A DNA stretch of 64,000 bases from Streptomyces eurythermus (GCF_014649115.1 NZ_BMSK01000003.1:62001-126000); one strand, 5' to 3'. Numbered from the stretch's first letter, positions 10,290-19,417 are shown. Numbers and translations: made by a program. Notes: generated from the sequence alone by a model not told the origin.

Positions 10290-11624
10290 GTGAGCCAGTA
10301 CGTCAGCAGGCTCGGGCGACGCTCCCCGTCGGCCTCCCGGCTCCGGCTGTACCGCAGACCCCGGCGGGTCGCCATGCTCTCCGTGCACACCTCCCCCCTC
10401 CACCAGCCCGGCACCGGCGACGCCGGCGGCATGAACGTCTACATCGTGGAGCTGGCCCAGCGGCTCGCCGAGATCGACATCGAGGTCGAGATCTTCACCC
10501 GGGCCACGACCGGCGGCCTGCCCCCCGCCGTCGAGCTGGCCCCCGGCGTCCTCGTCCGGCACGTCGACGCGGGCCCCTACGAGGGCCTGGCCAAGGAGGA
10601 CCTCCCGGCCCAGCTGTGCGCCTTCACCCACGGGGTGATGCAGGCGTGGGCCGGCCACCGCCCCGGCCACTACGACCTGGTCCACTCCCACTACTGGCTC
10701 TCCGGGCACGTCGGCTGGCTCGCCGCCCAGCGCTGGGGCGTTCCCCTGGTGCACGCCATGCACACCATGGCCAAGGTCAAGAACGCCAACCTGGCCGAGG
10801 GCGACACCCCCGAGCCCGCCGCCCGGGTGATCGGCGAGACCCAGATCGTGGCCGCCGCCGACCGGCTCATAGCCAACACCGAGGAGGAGGCCGGCGAACT
10901 GGTCCGGCACTACGCGGCCGACCCCGCGAAGGTCGCCGTGGTCCACCCCGGTGTCAACCTCCGGCGCTTTTGTGCCGCCGACGGCCGGGCCGCCGCCCGC
11001 GCCCGCCTCGGCCTGCCCCAGGACGCCCTGGTCCCGCTCTTCGCGGGCCGCATACAGCCGCTGAAGGCGCCGGACGTGCTGCTGCGCGCCGTGGCCGTGC
11101 TGCTGGAGCACCGCCCCGAACTGCGCTCCCGGCTGGTCGTCCCGGTCGTCGGCGGCCCCAGCGGCAGCGGGCTCGCCAAACCGGAGGGGCTGCAGAAGCT
11201 CGCGGCCCGGCTGGGCATCACCGACGTGGTCCGGTTCCGGCCGCCGGTCGGGCAGGAGCAGCTGGCCGACTGGTTCCGGGCCGCGTCCGTGCTGGTCATG
11301 CCGTCGCACAGCGAGTCCTTCGGCCTGGTCGCCATCGAGGCGCAGGCCGCCGGCACGCCGGTGCTCGCGGCCGCGGTCGGCGGTCTGCCGGTGGCCGTGC
11401 GCGACGGCGAGACCGGCTTCCTCGTCCAGGGCCACGACCCGGCCGACTACGCGCGTGTGCTCGGCCGCTTCGCCGACCACCCCGACCTCACCGAGCGCAT
11501 GGGCCGGGCCGCCGCCCGGCACGCCCAGTCCTTCGGCTGGGACACGGCCGCCGCCGCCACCGCCGACGTCTACACGGCCGCGACCCAGTCCCACCGCCGT
11601 CGCGTACGCTCCCACCATGGCTGA
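10290..11624 (+). CDS. mshA: D-inositol-3-phosphate glycosyltransferase MshA (mycothiol biosynthesis)
   Basis: A 444-residue GT4-family (GT-B fold) glycosyltransferase. It joins UDP-GlcNAc to 1L-myo-inositol-1-phosphate, the first committed step of mycothiol synthesis. Family features are visible: the N-terminal [20 protein letters not shown] loop, [42 protein letters not shown] at the start of the sugar-nucleotide domain, and the E-x7-E region [15 protein letters not shown]. The GTG start at 10290 has a near-perfect AAGGAGGT upstream. A longer in-frame ATG at 10173 has no such site and adds non-conserved residues. The stop overlaps the next gene by 8 bp, implying co-translation. Confidence 0.95.
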   Translation: MSQYVSRLGRRSPSASRLRLYRRPRRVAMLSVHTSPLHQPGTGDAGGMNVYIVELAQRLAEIDIEVEIFTRATTGGLPPAVELAPGVLVRHVDAGPYEGLAKEDLPAQLCAFTHGVMQAWAGHRPGHYDLVHSHYWLSGHVGWLAAQRWGVPLVHAMHTMAKVKNANLAEGDTPEPAARVIGETQIVAAADRLIANTEEEAGELVRHYAADPAKVAVVHPGVNLRRFCAADGRAAARARLGLPQDALVPLFAGRIQPLKAPDVLLRAVAVLLEHRPELRSRLVVPVVGGPSGSGLAKPEGLQKLAARLGITDVVRFRPPVGQEQLADWFRAASVLVMPSHSESFGLVAIEAQAAGTPVLAAAVGGLPVAVRDGETGFLVQGHDPADYARVLGRFADHPDLTERMGRAAARHAQSFGWDTAAAATADVYTAATQSHRRRVRSHHG

Positions 11625-12117
11625 TGTCGAGAAGGCCGGGCAGGTCCTGGAGGGCGTCTTCGAGGACGCGGAGCTGGAGTGGGAAAGCCCCGCGCCCGGG
11701 AACTACGTCGTCCGCCTCCCCGGCACCCGCAAGCTGTCCACGACGGTCTCCTTCCTCGTCGGCCGCCACTCCCTGTCGCTGAACGCCTTCGTCATCCGCC
11801 ACCCCGACGAGAACGAGCCCGGTGTCCACCGCTGGCTGCTGGAGCGCAACCTCAAGCTGTACGGCGTGAGTTACGCCGTCGACCGCCTCGGCGACATCTA
11901 CGTCACCGCCCGTCTGCCGCTCGCCTCGGTCACCCCGGACGAGGTCGACCGCCTCCTCGGCCAGGTCCTGGAAGCGGCCGACGGCGCCTTCAACACGCTG
12001 CTGGAGCTGGGCTTCGCCTCCTCGATCCGCAAGGAGTACGCCTGGCGGGTGGCCCGCGGCGAGTCCACCGGGAACCTGGCGGCGTTCACGCACCTGATCG
12101 AACGCCCGGAGGGCTGA
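11617..12117 (+). CDS. YbjN domain-containing protein (type III secretion chaperone-like fold)
   Basis: A 166-residue soluble protein with the YbjN-like alpha/beta pattern ([56 protein letters not shown]). It overlaps the end of mshA by 8 bp and is translationally coupled to it, an arrangement repeated in Streptomyces genomes. Its biochemical role is unknown. The coupling suggests a chaperone-like or regulatory connection to mycothiol synthesis, but that is inference. Confidence 0.8.
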   Translation: MADVEKAGQVLEGVFEDAELEWESPAPGNYVVRLPGTRKLSTTVSFLVGRHSLSLNAFVIRHPDENEPGVHRWLLERNLKLYGVSYAVDRLGDIYVTARLPLASVTPDEVDRLLGQVLEAADGAFNTLLELGFASSIRKEYAWRVARGESTGNLAAFTHLIERPEG

Positions 12118-12135
12118 CCGGATCGGCCCGGGGGC

Positions 12136-12759
12136 TCAGGACGGCTCGGGCGAAGGGGTCGGCGTCCCGGCCCCGTGGTCGAGTTCGTCGGCGAACGCCC
12201 GCAGGGCATCGGCCAGTTCCTTCTTGGTCGGCAGCTGGTCGACCTTCTTGTCCAGCTCCGTGATGCGCCGGTTCAGCTCCTCCAGGCCCGCCGTCCCGGT
12301 GGAGCCGGTATCGCCCGGGTTCGGTTCGGTGCCGCCGTCGGCGCCCGCGTCGGTGCTTCCGCCGGTGCTGCCCCCGTCGACGAGACCGCCGGTGCTGCCG
12401 GAGCCGGCGACGGAGCCGTCCTCCGGGACGCCGTCGGACGTACTGCCGCCGTCGGACGTACTGCCACCGTCGGACGAACTGCCGTCGGACGTGCCGCCGT
12501 CGGTCGACGTGCCGCCAGAGGAGATGACGCCGCCGGACGTGCCCCCGGTGTCCGAGTCCGGCGGGACGGTGGCCGCGACGCCGCGTCCCTGACGGGGGGC
12601 CTCGTCCGAAGGGGCCGCGAGCGCCACGCCGACGCCGACGGCGACCAGGGCCGCGGCACCCGCGACGGCGACCGAGACGCGTCTGAGCCGCAACGCGCGG
12701 GTGGCTACGGGGGATTCACCGGAGGTCTGTGTGTCCTGTGCTTCAGGTGTGTCAGCCAT
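12136..12759 (-). CDS. Membrane-anchored Gly/Ser/Thr-rich protein of unknown function
   Basis: A 207-residue protein with a cytoplasmic N-terminus (about 25 residues), one transmembrane segment (VSVAVAGAAALVAVGVGVAL, about residues 29-48) and a long disordered extracellular linker. The linker contains short tandem units of the type GGSTSDGGSTSDG. It ends in a helical heptad segment (LEELNRRITELDKKVDQLP and following, about residues 155-190) and a Pro/Thr tail. The repeats are visible in the DNA at about 12427-12520. No domain is recognised; a wall-spanning spacer with a terminal coiled coil is a plausible reading. Confidence 0.6.
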   Translation of the reverse strand: MADTPEAQDTQTSGESPVATRALRLRRVSVAVAGAAALVAVGVGVALAAPSDEAPRQGRGVAATVPPDSDTGGTSGGVISSGGTSTDGGTSDGSSSDGGSTSDGGSTSDGVPEDGSVAGSGSTGGLVDGGSTGGSTDAGADGGTEPNPGDTGSTGTAGLEELNRRITELDKKVDQLPTKKELADALRAFADELDHGAGTPTPSPEPS

Positions 12760-12839
12760 GCGGGGAGGCTAACCATCGGTGATCGGCGGACGGGAGGCTT
12801 CCGCCGAACCCTTCACACACCGCCGCGCGTCCCCGGGGC

Positions 12840-13640
12840 TCAGCGGGCGCTGCCGCGGTAGCGCCCCGGGGTGACGCCGACCAACTTCCGGAAGTGCCGG
12901 GTCAGATGAGCCTGGTCGTAGAAGCCGGTGGCGGGCGCGACCTCGCCCGGCGGCACCCCGTCGAGCAGCAGCCGCCGGGCCCGCCCGACCCGCAGGGACG
13001 TCAGGTACTGGTGCGGCGCGATGCCGTACGCACCGCTGAACGCCCGTACCAGATGGGCCGGATGGGCGTGCAGCGACCGCGCGGCCTCCTCCAGGGAGAC
13101 GCCGGGTACGACCCGGGCGTCCAGCAACTCCCGCAGCCGACGGGCCAGTACCGGGTCCCGGAACCGGCGCGGAGCACCGGCGCGCGGCCGCAGGTGGAGC
13201 CGCAGCCGCTCCGCGACCAGCGTCAGCCTGCTCTCCGCCTCCAGTTCGTCACCGGGCCGGGCGAGCGCGGAGTGCAGCCGGGCGACCCGCACCCGGAGCA
13301 CGGGATCCCGCAGATCGGGGGAGTCCACGGCCGGACCGATCAGCTCCTCCCCGAGCCGGCCGGCGTCGAGGTACACGACCCGCTTGCGGAAACCCCCCGG
13401 TGTGGCGGGGGAGCCGTTGTGCGGCACGTGCGGCGGCAGCAGCGACACGGTGTCGTGCGGGGTGCCGTGCTCGTGCCGGTCGAGGTCGTACCGTACGGCC
13501 CCGTCGTCCACGATCAGCAGCGTCCAGGCGTCGTGGACGTGCATCGGATAGGCGTACTCGGTGAAGCGGGCGTGGAAGACCTCGGTGACGCCCGGCACCA
13601 CGGGGCGCCACGCGGTGACGAGGTCCTGACCGGCGGCCAT
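12840..13640 (-). CDS. AraC family transcriptional regulator
   Basis: A 266-residue protein. The N-terminal cupin-like sensor (about residues 15-110, HARFTEYAYPMHVHDAWTLL with His residues, and LLPPHVPHNG) is followed by a C-terminal double HTH of the AraC type (about residues 165-266). The latter includes SLEEAARSLHAHPAHLVRAF and the conserved ending TGFYDQAHLTRHFRKLVGVTPGRYR. The start at 13640 gives the family's usual length. The gene is divergent from the DUF2000 gene with only 49 bp between starts, so it probably regulates that gene and itself. The effector is unknown. Confidence 0.88.
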   Translation of the reverse strand: MAAGQDLVTAWRPVVPGVTEVFHARFTEYAYPMHVHDAWTLLIVDDGAVRYDLDRHEHGTPHDTVSLLPPHVPHNGSPATPGGFRKRVVYLDAGRLGEELIGPAVDSPDLRDPVLRVRVARLHSALARPGDELEAESRLTLVAERLRLHLRPRAGAPRRFRDPVLARRLRELLDARVVPGVSLEEAARSLHAHPAHLVRAFSGAYGIAPHQYLTSLRVGRARRLLLDGVPPGEVAPATGFYDQAHLTRHFRKLVGVTPGRYRGSAR

Positions 13641-13689
13641 GCAAAAAACGTACAAGACCCGGCCGCGCTCCGGAGGCGAGTCTCGGTCC

Positions 13690-14115
13690 ATGAACACCGA
13701 ACCCCTCCGCTTCGACACGAAGATCGCCGTACTGCTGCGCGAGGACCTGGAGCCCTGGCAGCGCCTGAACGTCACCGCCTTCCTGGTCAGCGGCCTGGGC
13801 ACCGCCTCCCCCGAGGTGATCGGGGAGCCCTACGAGGACGCGGACGCCGTGCCGTACCTGCCGATGTTCCGCCAGCCCGTGCTGGTCTTCGAGGGCGCGA
13901 AGGAGACCCTGAAGGCGGCCCACGGCAGGTCGCTGAGCCGCGCCCTGCCGCGCGCGGTGTTCACCTCGGACCTGTTCGCCACGGGCAACGACCGCGACAA
14001 CCGCGCGGCGGTCCGGGCCGTCCCGACGGACGGCCTGGACCTGGTGGGACTCGCGGTGTACGGCCCGAAGAACGCGGTGGACAAGGTCCTGAAGGGCGCG
14101 CGGATGCATCCGTGA
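13690..14115 (+). CDS. DUF2000 family protein
   Basis: A 141-residue protein beginning MNTEPLRFDTKIAVLLREDL, with the DUF2000 pattern (LNVTAFLVSGL, LPMFRQPVLVFEG, and LVGLAVYGPKNAVDKVLKG at the end). The family has a peptidyl-tRNA-hydrolase-2-like fold, but its activity is not established. It is transcribed divergently from an AraC regulator across a 49-bp gap and is its likely target. The last codons fall inside the first unit of a degenerate tandem repeat that fills the following intergenic space. Confidence 0.8.
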   Translation: MNTEPLRFDTKIAVLLREDLEPWQRLNVTAFLVSGLGTASPEVIGEPYEDADAVPYLPMFRQPVLVFEGAKETLKAAHGRSLSRALPRAVFTSDLFATGNDRDNRAAVRAVPTDGLDLVGLAVYGPKNAVDKVLKGARMHP

Positions 14116-14412
14116 GCGGGCCTCGGCAAAGCCTGCCGGGCGGAGCGGGCGTACCCGTGAGCGGGCGATGGCCGGACCTGCCTGGTGGCGCGGGGGTGCA
14201 CCCGTGAGCGTGCCTCGGCGGAACCTTCCGGGCGGAGCGTGGGCGCACCCGTGCGCGGACGACGGCCGGACCTGCCGGGCCGCAGCCGTGAGGGCGCGAT
14301 GGCCGGACCTCCGGGCGGCGCGTGGGCGCCTCCGTGAGCGTGCCCGGCCGAACGCGCCGGCAGCGCGTGGGCGCACCAGTGAGCGGGCCTCGGCCGGTGT
14401 CCGGCTCGTGCT
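14110..14412. repeat. Degenerate tandem repeat, about seven 45-47-bp units
   Basis: Seven head-to-tail units start with the CCGTGAGCGGGC type of sequence at 14110, 14155, 14202, 14249, 14286, 14332 and 14377. Unit lengths are 45, 47, 47, 37, 46 and 45 bp, with a partial last unit. Each continues with a G-C-C-G-G-A/C-C-T-G-C-C-G-G-G-C-G-G-type middle and ends near GCGTGGGCGCAC. The array fills the whole gap between two convergent genes. The first unit overlaps the stop of the DUF2000 gene and the last overlaps the stop of the AhpD-like gene. No coding function is seen. Confidence 0.75.
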
Positions 14413-14885
14413 CAGCCGAACATGCCGGGCACGTAGTCGCCGGCGGGCTGCTGGACGATGACGTTCGCGCGGTTGTAGGCGTTGATCAGGGCGATGAGGG
14501 CGACCAGGGCGCCGAGCTGCTCCTCGTCGTAGTGCCGGGCGGCGTTCGCCCACACCTCGTCCGGGACCCCGCCGGAGCCGTCGGCGATCCGGGTGCCCTG
14601 CTCCGCCAGCTCCAGCGCGGCCCGCTCGGCCTCGGTGAAGACGGTGGCCTCCCGCCAGACCGCGACCAGGTGCAGCCGGGTGGCGCTCTCCCCGGCCGCC
14701 GCCGCGTCCTTGGTGTGCATGTCGGTGCAGAACCCGCAGCCGTTGATCTGGCTGGCGCGGATCTTCACCAGTTCCTGCGTGGCGGCCGGCAGCGAGGACT
14801 CCGCGAGCGCCTGCCCGGCGGCGTTGAAGTGACGGATGACCTTGCCGATGACCGGGTTGGCGAAGAGGTTGAGGCGAGCGTCCAT
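14412..14885 (-). CDS. Carboxymuconolactone decarboxylase / AhpD-like protein
   Basis: A 157-residue all-helical protein of the CMD/AhpD family. The redox CxxC motif is in INGCGFCTDMHTKDA (about residues 47-61), with the downstream His that family members use as proton relay. LGALVALIALINAYNRANV is the typical C-terminal helix. Members act as alkylhydroperoxidases or peroxide-linked reductases. The physiological partner here is not visible. The start at 14885 follows CAGGAGC; a longer reading from 14918 lacks support. Confidence 0.88.
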   Translation of the reverse strand: MDARLNLFANPVIGKVIRHFNAAGQALAESSLPAATQELVKIRASQINGCGFCTDMHTKDAAAAGESATRLHLVAVWREATVFTEAERAALELAEQGTRIADGSGGVPDEVWANAARHYDEEQLGALVALIALINAYNRANVIVQQPAGDYVPGMFG

Positions 14886-14986
14886 GGTGTGCTCCTGGTG
14901 GGTAGTGGCTGCTTCCACCTCACTGACGGACGCGAACGCCGGGATGTGACACGGGTGGGTGTGACGTGGGTCTCACCGGGTGCGGC

Positions 14987-16264
14987 TCAGGCGGCAGGGA
15001 CGTCGGCCCCCGCTCCGGCCGCCGCCCCCGTGCCGGCCGTGGCCGCAGCCGTGGTACCGACGGGCCGCTCCGGCGGCAGCCGGCGCATCAGCACGCCGTA
15101 CCCGAGGCCGGCCCCCGTCCCCACCACCGCGCACAGGCCCCACAGCCAGCCCGCGCCGAGACGGTCGATGACCGCGCCCGCCATCAGCGGGGCGACCAGC
15201 GCGGCGACGGACCAGGACAGGGTGTACACGCCCTGGTAGCGCCCCCGGCCGTGCACCGGCGAGAGCCGGACCACCAGGCCGGTCTGGGTCGGGGCGCTGA
15301 CGATCTCGGCCAGGGTCCACACGCACACGGTCAGCATGAAGACGCCGACCGACCCGGCGAAGGCGGTCAGCCCGAAGCCGTACCCGGCGAGGAGCGAGGA
15401 GACGACCAGCAGGGTGCGCGGGTCGCGGTGCTCGATGAACCGGGTGACGGGGATCTGCAGGGCGACGATCAGGATGCCGTTGACGGCGATGGCCAGGCCG
15501 TAGTCGGCGGGGGAGAACCCGGCCCGCCCCATGGCCACGGGAAGCCCGACCGAGCCCTGCTGGAAGACGAGGGCGACGAGGAAGGACAGCCCGACGACGG
15601 CCATGTACCGCCCGTCGCGCAGCACCGTGCCGAGGCCGACCTCCGGCCCCGCCTGCCGGGCCGTGGGCGCGGGCCGCGACTCGGGCACCTTCGCGAAGAC
15701 GACGACCGCGCAGGCCAGAGTCATGCCGGCCTCGATCAGGAACCCGGCGAGATAGCTGAACTCGGCGATGAACCCGGCGGCCGTGGAGGAGACGGCGAAC
15801 CCGAGGTTGATCGCCCAGTAGTTGAGGGAGAACGCGCGCACCCGGTCCTCGGGGCGCACGATGTCGGCCATCATCGCCTGCACGGCGGGCCGGGAGGCGT
15901 TGGAGGCCATGCCGACGAGGAAGGCGACACCGGCGATGGCCACCGGGTGGGTCATGAACCCGAGCAGCGCGACGGAGACGGCGGTGGCGCTCTGCGCGAT
16001 CAGCAGCGTGGGCCGACGGCCGAGCCGGTCCGCCATCACTCCGCCGCCCAGCGAGGAGACGACCCCGCCGAGCCCGTGCAGCGAGGCGACGAGACCGGCG
16101 TACGAGGCGGAGTAGCCGCGGTCGAGGGTGAGGTAGAGCGCCATGAACGTGGCGACGAAGGCGCCGAGCCGGTTGACGAGCGTACTCGTCCACAGCCACC
16201 AGAACTCGCGCGGCAGCCCGGAGACGGACTCCCGGACGGCACGTCCGACACGGCCTGACGACAT
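14987..16264 (-). CDS. Major facilitator superfamily (MFS) transporter
   Basis: A 425-residue integral membrane protein with about 12 hydrophobic segments. The MFS motif A appears in the first cytoplasmic loop as GGGVMADRLGRRPTLL. It resembles the MdtH/YfcJ-like drug or sugar exporters of actinomycetes. The C-terminal 30 residues are a disordered Ala/Gly/Thr tail. No substrate can be inferred from neighbours. It is divergent from the phosphoglycerate mutase gene across 169 bp. Confidence 0.88.
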   Translation of the reverse strand: MSSGRVGRAVRESVSGLPREFWWLWTSTLVNRLGAFVATFMALYLTLDRGYSASYAGLVASLHGLGGVVSSLGGGVMADRLGRRPTLLIAQSATAVSVALLGFMTHPVAIAGVAFLVGMASNASRPAVQAMMADIVRPEDRVRAFSLNYWAINLGFAVSSTAAGFIAEFSYLAGFLIEAGMTLACAVVVFAKVPESRPAPTARQAGPEVGLGTVLRDGRYMAVVGLSFLVALVFQQGSVGLPVAMGRAGFSPADYGLAIAVNGILIVALQIPVTRFIEHRDPRTLLVVSSLLAGYGFGLTAFAGSVGVFMLTVCVWTLAEIVSAPTQTGLVVRLSPVHGRGRYQGVYTLSWSVAALVAPLMAGAVIDRLGAGWLWGLCAVVGTGAGLGYGVLMRRLPPERPVGTTAAATAGTGAAAGAGADVPAA

Positions 16265-16433
16265 CGAGGTCCCCCCACAGCTGTAAGTGTCCCAACCAGC
16301 GAGGACACCTTACGAGCGCCGGGACGGCCCCGCCACTCAATTAGCGGAACATGTCAATCGAGAGCCGGTGGTGAGGTGTGGCCGAGGGCTGGCCGAGTCC
16401 CATCCCGGATTTTCCTTAGGTAGGCTCAGGACC

Positions 16434-17195
16434 ATGGCCGACGCACCGTACAAGCTGATCCTCCTCCGCCACGGCGAGAGCGAGTGGAACGCGAAGAACC
16501 TGTTCACCGGCTGGGTGGACGTGAACCTGAACGAGAAGGGCGAGAAGGAGGCAGTCCGCGGCGGCGAGCTTCTCAAGGACGCCGGTCTCCTGCCCGACGT
16601 GGTCCACACGTCCCTCCAGAAGCGCGCGATCCGCACGGCCCAGCTGGCGCTGGAGGCCGCGGACCGCCACTGGATCCCGGTCCACCGCTCCTGGCGCCTG
16701 AACGAGCGCCACTACGGCGCCCTCCAGGGCAAGGACAAGGCGGCGACGCTCGCCGAGTTCGGCGAGGAGCAGTTCATGCTCTGGCGCCGCTCCTACGACA
16801 CCCCGCCCCCGCCGCTGTCGGACGACTCCGAGTTCTCCCAGGCCCACGACCCGCGCTACGCGACGATCCCGCCGGAGCTGCGCCCGCGCACGGAGTGCCT
16901 GAAGGACGTCGTCATCCGGATGCTCCCCTACTGGTACGACGCCATCGTCCCCGACCTCCTGACCGGCCGCACGGTCCTGGTCGCCGCCCACGGCAACAGC
17001 CTGCGCGCCCTGGTCAAGCACCTGGACGGCATCTCCGACGCCGACATCGCGGGCCTCAACATCCCGACGGGCATCCCCCTGGCCTACGACCTGGACACCG
17101 ACTTCAAGCCGGTCACCCCCGGCGGCAAGTACCTGGACCCCGAGGCGGCCGCAGCGGCCATCGAGGCGGTCAAGAACCAGGGCAAGAAGAAGTAA
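16434..17195 (+). CDS. gpmA: 2,3-bisphosphoglycerate-dependent phosphoglycerate mutase
   Basis: A 253-residue glycolytic enzyme interconverting 3- and 2-phosphoglycerate. The phosphohistidine motif [12 protein letters not shown] lies at residues 8-19, the second catalytic His is in [11 protein letters not shown], and [15 protein letters not shown] is diagnostic of the cofactor-dependent class. The length is normal. The start at 16434 matches family N-termini ([10 protein letters not shown]). It is followed by a hairpin terminator at 17210-17248. Confidence 0.96.
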   Translation: MADAPYKLILLRHGESEWNAKNLFTGWVDVNLNEKGEKEAVRGGELLKDAGLLPDVVHTSLQKRAIRTAQLALEAADRHWIPVHRSWRLNERHYGALQGKDKAATLAEFGEEQFMLWRRSYDTPPPPLSDDSEFSQAHDPRYATIPPELRPRTECLKDVVIRMLPYWYDAIVPDLLTGRTVLVAAHGNSLRALVKHLDGISDADIAGLNIPTGIPLAYDLDTDFKPVTPGGKYLDPEAAAAAIEAVKNQGKKK

Positions 17196-17209
17196 CAGAG
17201 CTGTAGAGG

Positions 17210-17248
17210 GCCCCCTGCCTGCGGTTTTTCCGTGGGGAGGGGGCTTTT
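17210..17248 (+). terminator. Terminator after phosphoglycerate mutase gene
   Basis: GCCCCCT (17210-17216) pairs with AGGGGGC (17238-17244), followed by TTTT. The loop contains an inner CGG-TTTTT-CCG stem. It starts 15 bp after the stop codon. Confidence 0.6.
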
Positions 17249-17420
17249 CGCTGCCTCTGGACGCTCCCCGGACTGTGAGGCGCGATGATGCCACGGACGG
17301 CCCCGAGCAGCGCGGCAGCCAGGCGCTCAAGGGAATGCCGGGGAACCACGGTGGAGGCAGTGGTGCCGGACGGGGCCCTACCGTGGGTGCGGTTCCAGCG
17401 ATGATCTGCTGCTCTGCGCG

Positions 17421-18218
17421 TCAGCAGCAGAGGACCTGTGCCACGACCTTGCCGAAGTCGCCAGCCGCGAGTGCCTTGGCCGGAATCGTGAAATACAACG
17501 TTCCAGCGTCACCCCAGCCCCACCCGAGTTCGGTGTCCTCGGCCAGCTGAAGCAGATGGACGGCCGGGCCGTCGGCGTCGCGAGACGACACCTTCAGCGT
17601 GTACGACGTGTCCGGCCAACCGAAGGCACAGTGACTGCCGGCGGTGTTTCCGTCGAGATCTCCCATCTCGCTCAGGATCAGTGATGCCGCTCCCCAGTGC
17701 CGGCCTCTGTCGAACTCCACGTCATCGTCCTCGACGTCCCAGCAGTCGGGCAGCATGATCACCTCAGCTGCGTGGACCGGCGTCGCCCCGTAACTTCTCG
17801 CTGGTCGGGGGGCGGTCACCATGACCGCATGTGCCGGGTCGGCGGGGATGACGCGCCATGTCCCAGAGTCGGACAGGTCCAGTTTGCGGTACTCCTCGTA
17901 TGGCAAGTCCGGATCCAGGTAGAAGAAGTTGAGCAGGCCGGGTCGTACGGGCAGTTCCGTGCCCAGCCAGGAAGCGAGAGCTTCCGTGTCCAGCACGGCG
18001 TGCAGGGACAGCGGAACGCCGTTGTGTTCGGGCCAGAGCGTCTCCGGTTCGAGGAGGGCAGGGCCCCCAAGCCGACACTGACCGGTTGCTCGGGCCTTCT
18101 CGCTTGAGCGGATCAGCCGAAAGCCGCGGCGCGCCATGGCAGCAAACTGCCGACCGGCCCTCTCGCCGAGCCGCTGGATGCACGCGTCGTTCAAGCTGCC
18201 TGGATCGTCGAACTGCAT
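17421..18218 (-). CDS. DUF1963 (YwqG-like) protein
   Basis: A 265-residue soluble protein with the DUF1963 signature: QCRLGGPALLEPETLWP, LSLHAVLDTEALASW, LNFFYLDPDLPYEEY and a C-terminal LLQLAEDTELGWGWGDAGTLYFTI block. The family is widespread and of unknown biochemical function. It is the last gene of a minus-strand set (HATPase at 18835, SLOG-like at 18289, then this gene), 70 bp after the SLOG-like stop. Shared expression is likely but unproven. The start at 18218 gives the usual family length. Confidence 0.78.
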   Translation of the reverse strand: MQFDDPGSLNDACIQRLGERAGRQFAAMARRGFRLIRSSEKARATGQCRLGGPALLEPETLWPEHNGVPLSLHAVLDTEALASWLGTELPVRPGLLNFFYLDPDLPYEEYRKLDLSDSGTWRVIPADPAHAVMVTAPRPARSYGATPVHAAEVIMLPDCWDVEDDDVEFDRGRHWGAASLILSEMGDLDGNTAGSHCAFGWPDTSYTLKVSSRDADGPAVHLLQLAEDTELGWGWGDAGTLYFTIPAKALAAGDFGKVVAQVLCC

Positions 18219-18288
18219 GTAAGGATCTTGCCAACCATCCGGACCGCACGCAGCGGACTTGTGCGTACCGGGGCTGCCTATGGAGTGG

Positions 18289-18792
18289 TCACCCGACACT
18301 CCGACGGGCTGGCCCGGCCGGCCAGACGACGGATACGGGGATGCCTGCGGCCCGCGCCTCCTCCACGGTGTCGGCGGTACCGCCGCCCTTCCCGCTGGGC
18401 GGCGTGCCGTCCCGTAGGGCAACGAGCCGGTCGGTACGCCGGAGGAGCACGACGCTGGCGGCATCGTAGGCCTGCCGGTCGACGGTTTGGTCGGGGAGGA
18501 CGAGAACCCCGTCGGCCGCCTGGGCGAGCCGGTCGAAGAGAGCCGCATGGTCGGCCTTGACCTTTTTCCGGCGGTAGTCCCGCGAGGGAATGACGACGGC
18601 GAACCGCCCGCCGGCGCGGAGGACGGCTTCGGCGAACAGGGAGTCGGCGCCCTTGGCGATACAGGAGATTCCGACGAGGTCACCGCCGTAGGCGTACGGC
18701 TTCAGCAAGTCGTCCAGCGCGGCACGGACCAGGGGGATGGTGTCTTCGGTCAGGTCCATGTGGCCGGTCACCGCGATGGTCATCACGGCCAT
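18289..18792 (-). CDS. SLOG-domain-like Rossmann protein
   Basis: A 167-residue single-domain protein resembling the SLOG superfamily (DprA/LOG-like nucleotide-ligand sensors). It starts MTIAVTGHMDL (first beta strand), has GISCIAKGADSLFAEAVL with the conserved G-A-D on the second helix, FAVVIPSRDY, and a Gly-rich loop GKGGGTADTVEEARAAGIPV near the end. In other bacteria such domains sense or process nucleotide-derived signals, often in conflict systems. No effector domain is fused here. GAGGAGGACC precedes the ATG. It sits 42 bp after the HATPase gene, consistent with an operon. Confidence 0.65.
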   Translation of the reverse strand: MAVMTIAVTGHMDLTEDTIPLVRAALDDLLKPYAYGGDLVGISCIAKGADSLFAEAVLRAGGRFAVVIPSRDYRRKKVKADHAALFDRLAQAADGVLVLPDQTVDRQAYDAASVVLLRRTDRLVALRDGTPPSGKGGGTADTVEEARAAGIPVSVVWPAGPARRSVG

Positions 18793-18834
18793 GGTCCTCC
18801 TCGTTGAGGATCGGCAACTGTCGCATCAAGAAGG

Positions 18835-19272
18835 TCAGTCGGGCCATGCGTCGGCCATCACGAACGACACGACGGTACCGCCGTAGTCACTCGGGCCTGA
18901 CCGCCAGGAGTGAGCGATTGCGTCGACCAGGAGCAGACCCCTTCCATGCGCCTCGTCCGCGTCGGGGTGGCGGAGTCGTACGTTCACGGGGAAGCCCGGA
19001 TTGTGCACGTCGACTCGGAGCGTCGTCTCCTCGCGGAACCACTCCACTCGTACCAGCCACGAGTCGTCCGACCGGCCGTAGAGGATGGCGTTGGTCACCA
19101 GTTCGGAGATCATCAGCGTGCAGTCGTCGACAGAGCAAGCCGGTTGGTATGGCGCGATGAACTTCTGGAACCAGCGCCGGGCCCGGGGTACGGACTCGGG
19201 AACGGGATGCAGGGTCATCGCTCCGAGCCGGGGCGACTCGGGGGACGGGTCGCGATCGACCGTGTACATCAT
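18835..19272 (-). CDS. HATPase_c (RsbW-like) ATP-binding regulatory protein
   Basis: A 145-residue protein made of one GHKL ATP-binding domain. The N box is MISELVTNAILYG, and the glycine-containing lid is HGRGLLLVDAIAHSW. It belongs to the short RsbW-like anti-sigma/kinase family that is greatly expanded in Streptomyces. A partner sigma factor or antagonist is not adjacent. GGAG lies about 10 nt before the first ATG. A 20-bp perfect palindrome sits about 90-145 bp upstream and probably controls this gene and the two downstream. Confidence 0.82.
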   Translation of the reverse strand: MMYTVDRDPSPESPRLGAMTLHPVPESVPRARRWFQKFIAPYQPACSVDDCTLMISELVTNAILYGRSDDSWLVRVEWFREETTLRVDVHNPGFPVNVRLRHPDADEAHGRGLLLVDAIAHSWRSGPSDYGGTVVSFVMADAWPD

Positions 19273-19363
19273 CAGCGCTCACTCCTTGAGTGCCGTCGGC
19301 AGCCTGAGGCGCTGCCGCTTCGACGTGGCATGGTCCCGGCTGCACCTGGTGCCGACCCGCGTT

Positions 19364-19417
19364 GCCACTATCCAGCAAGTGGCCAATGCCACTTGCTGGA
19401 TAGTGGCATTGGCCACT
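19364..19417. promoter_or_regulatory. Large palindromic operator upstream of the HATPase gene
   Basis: Two perfect 20-bp arms (19364-19383 and 19388-19407) are separated by CAAT. A further half-site GGCCACTT follows at 19411-19418. The half-site GCCACTAT/ATAGTGGC recurs in the promoter of the neighbouring GntR gene (GCCACTAT at 20230-20237). That shared motif argues for an operator of the GntR protein rather than a terminator for it; no T-run follows in either direction. Confidence 0.6.

Noticed and set aside
14110..14412. CRISPR-like array
   Set aside because: Units are contiguous and degenerate with no unique spacers between conserved repeats, and no cas genes are nearby. It is a tandem repeat, not CRISPR.
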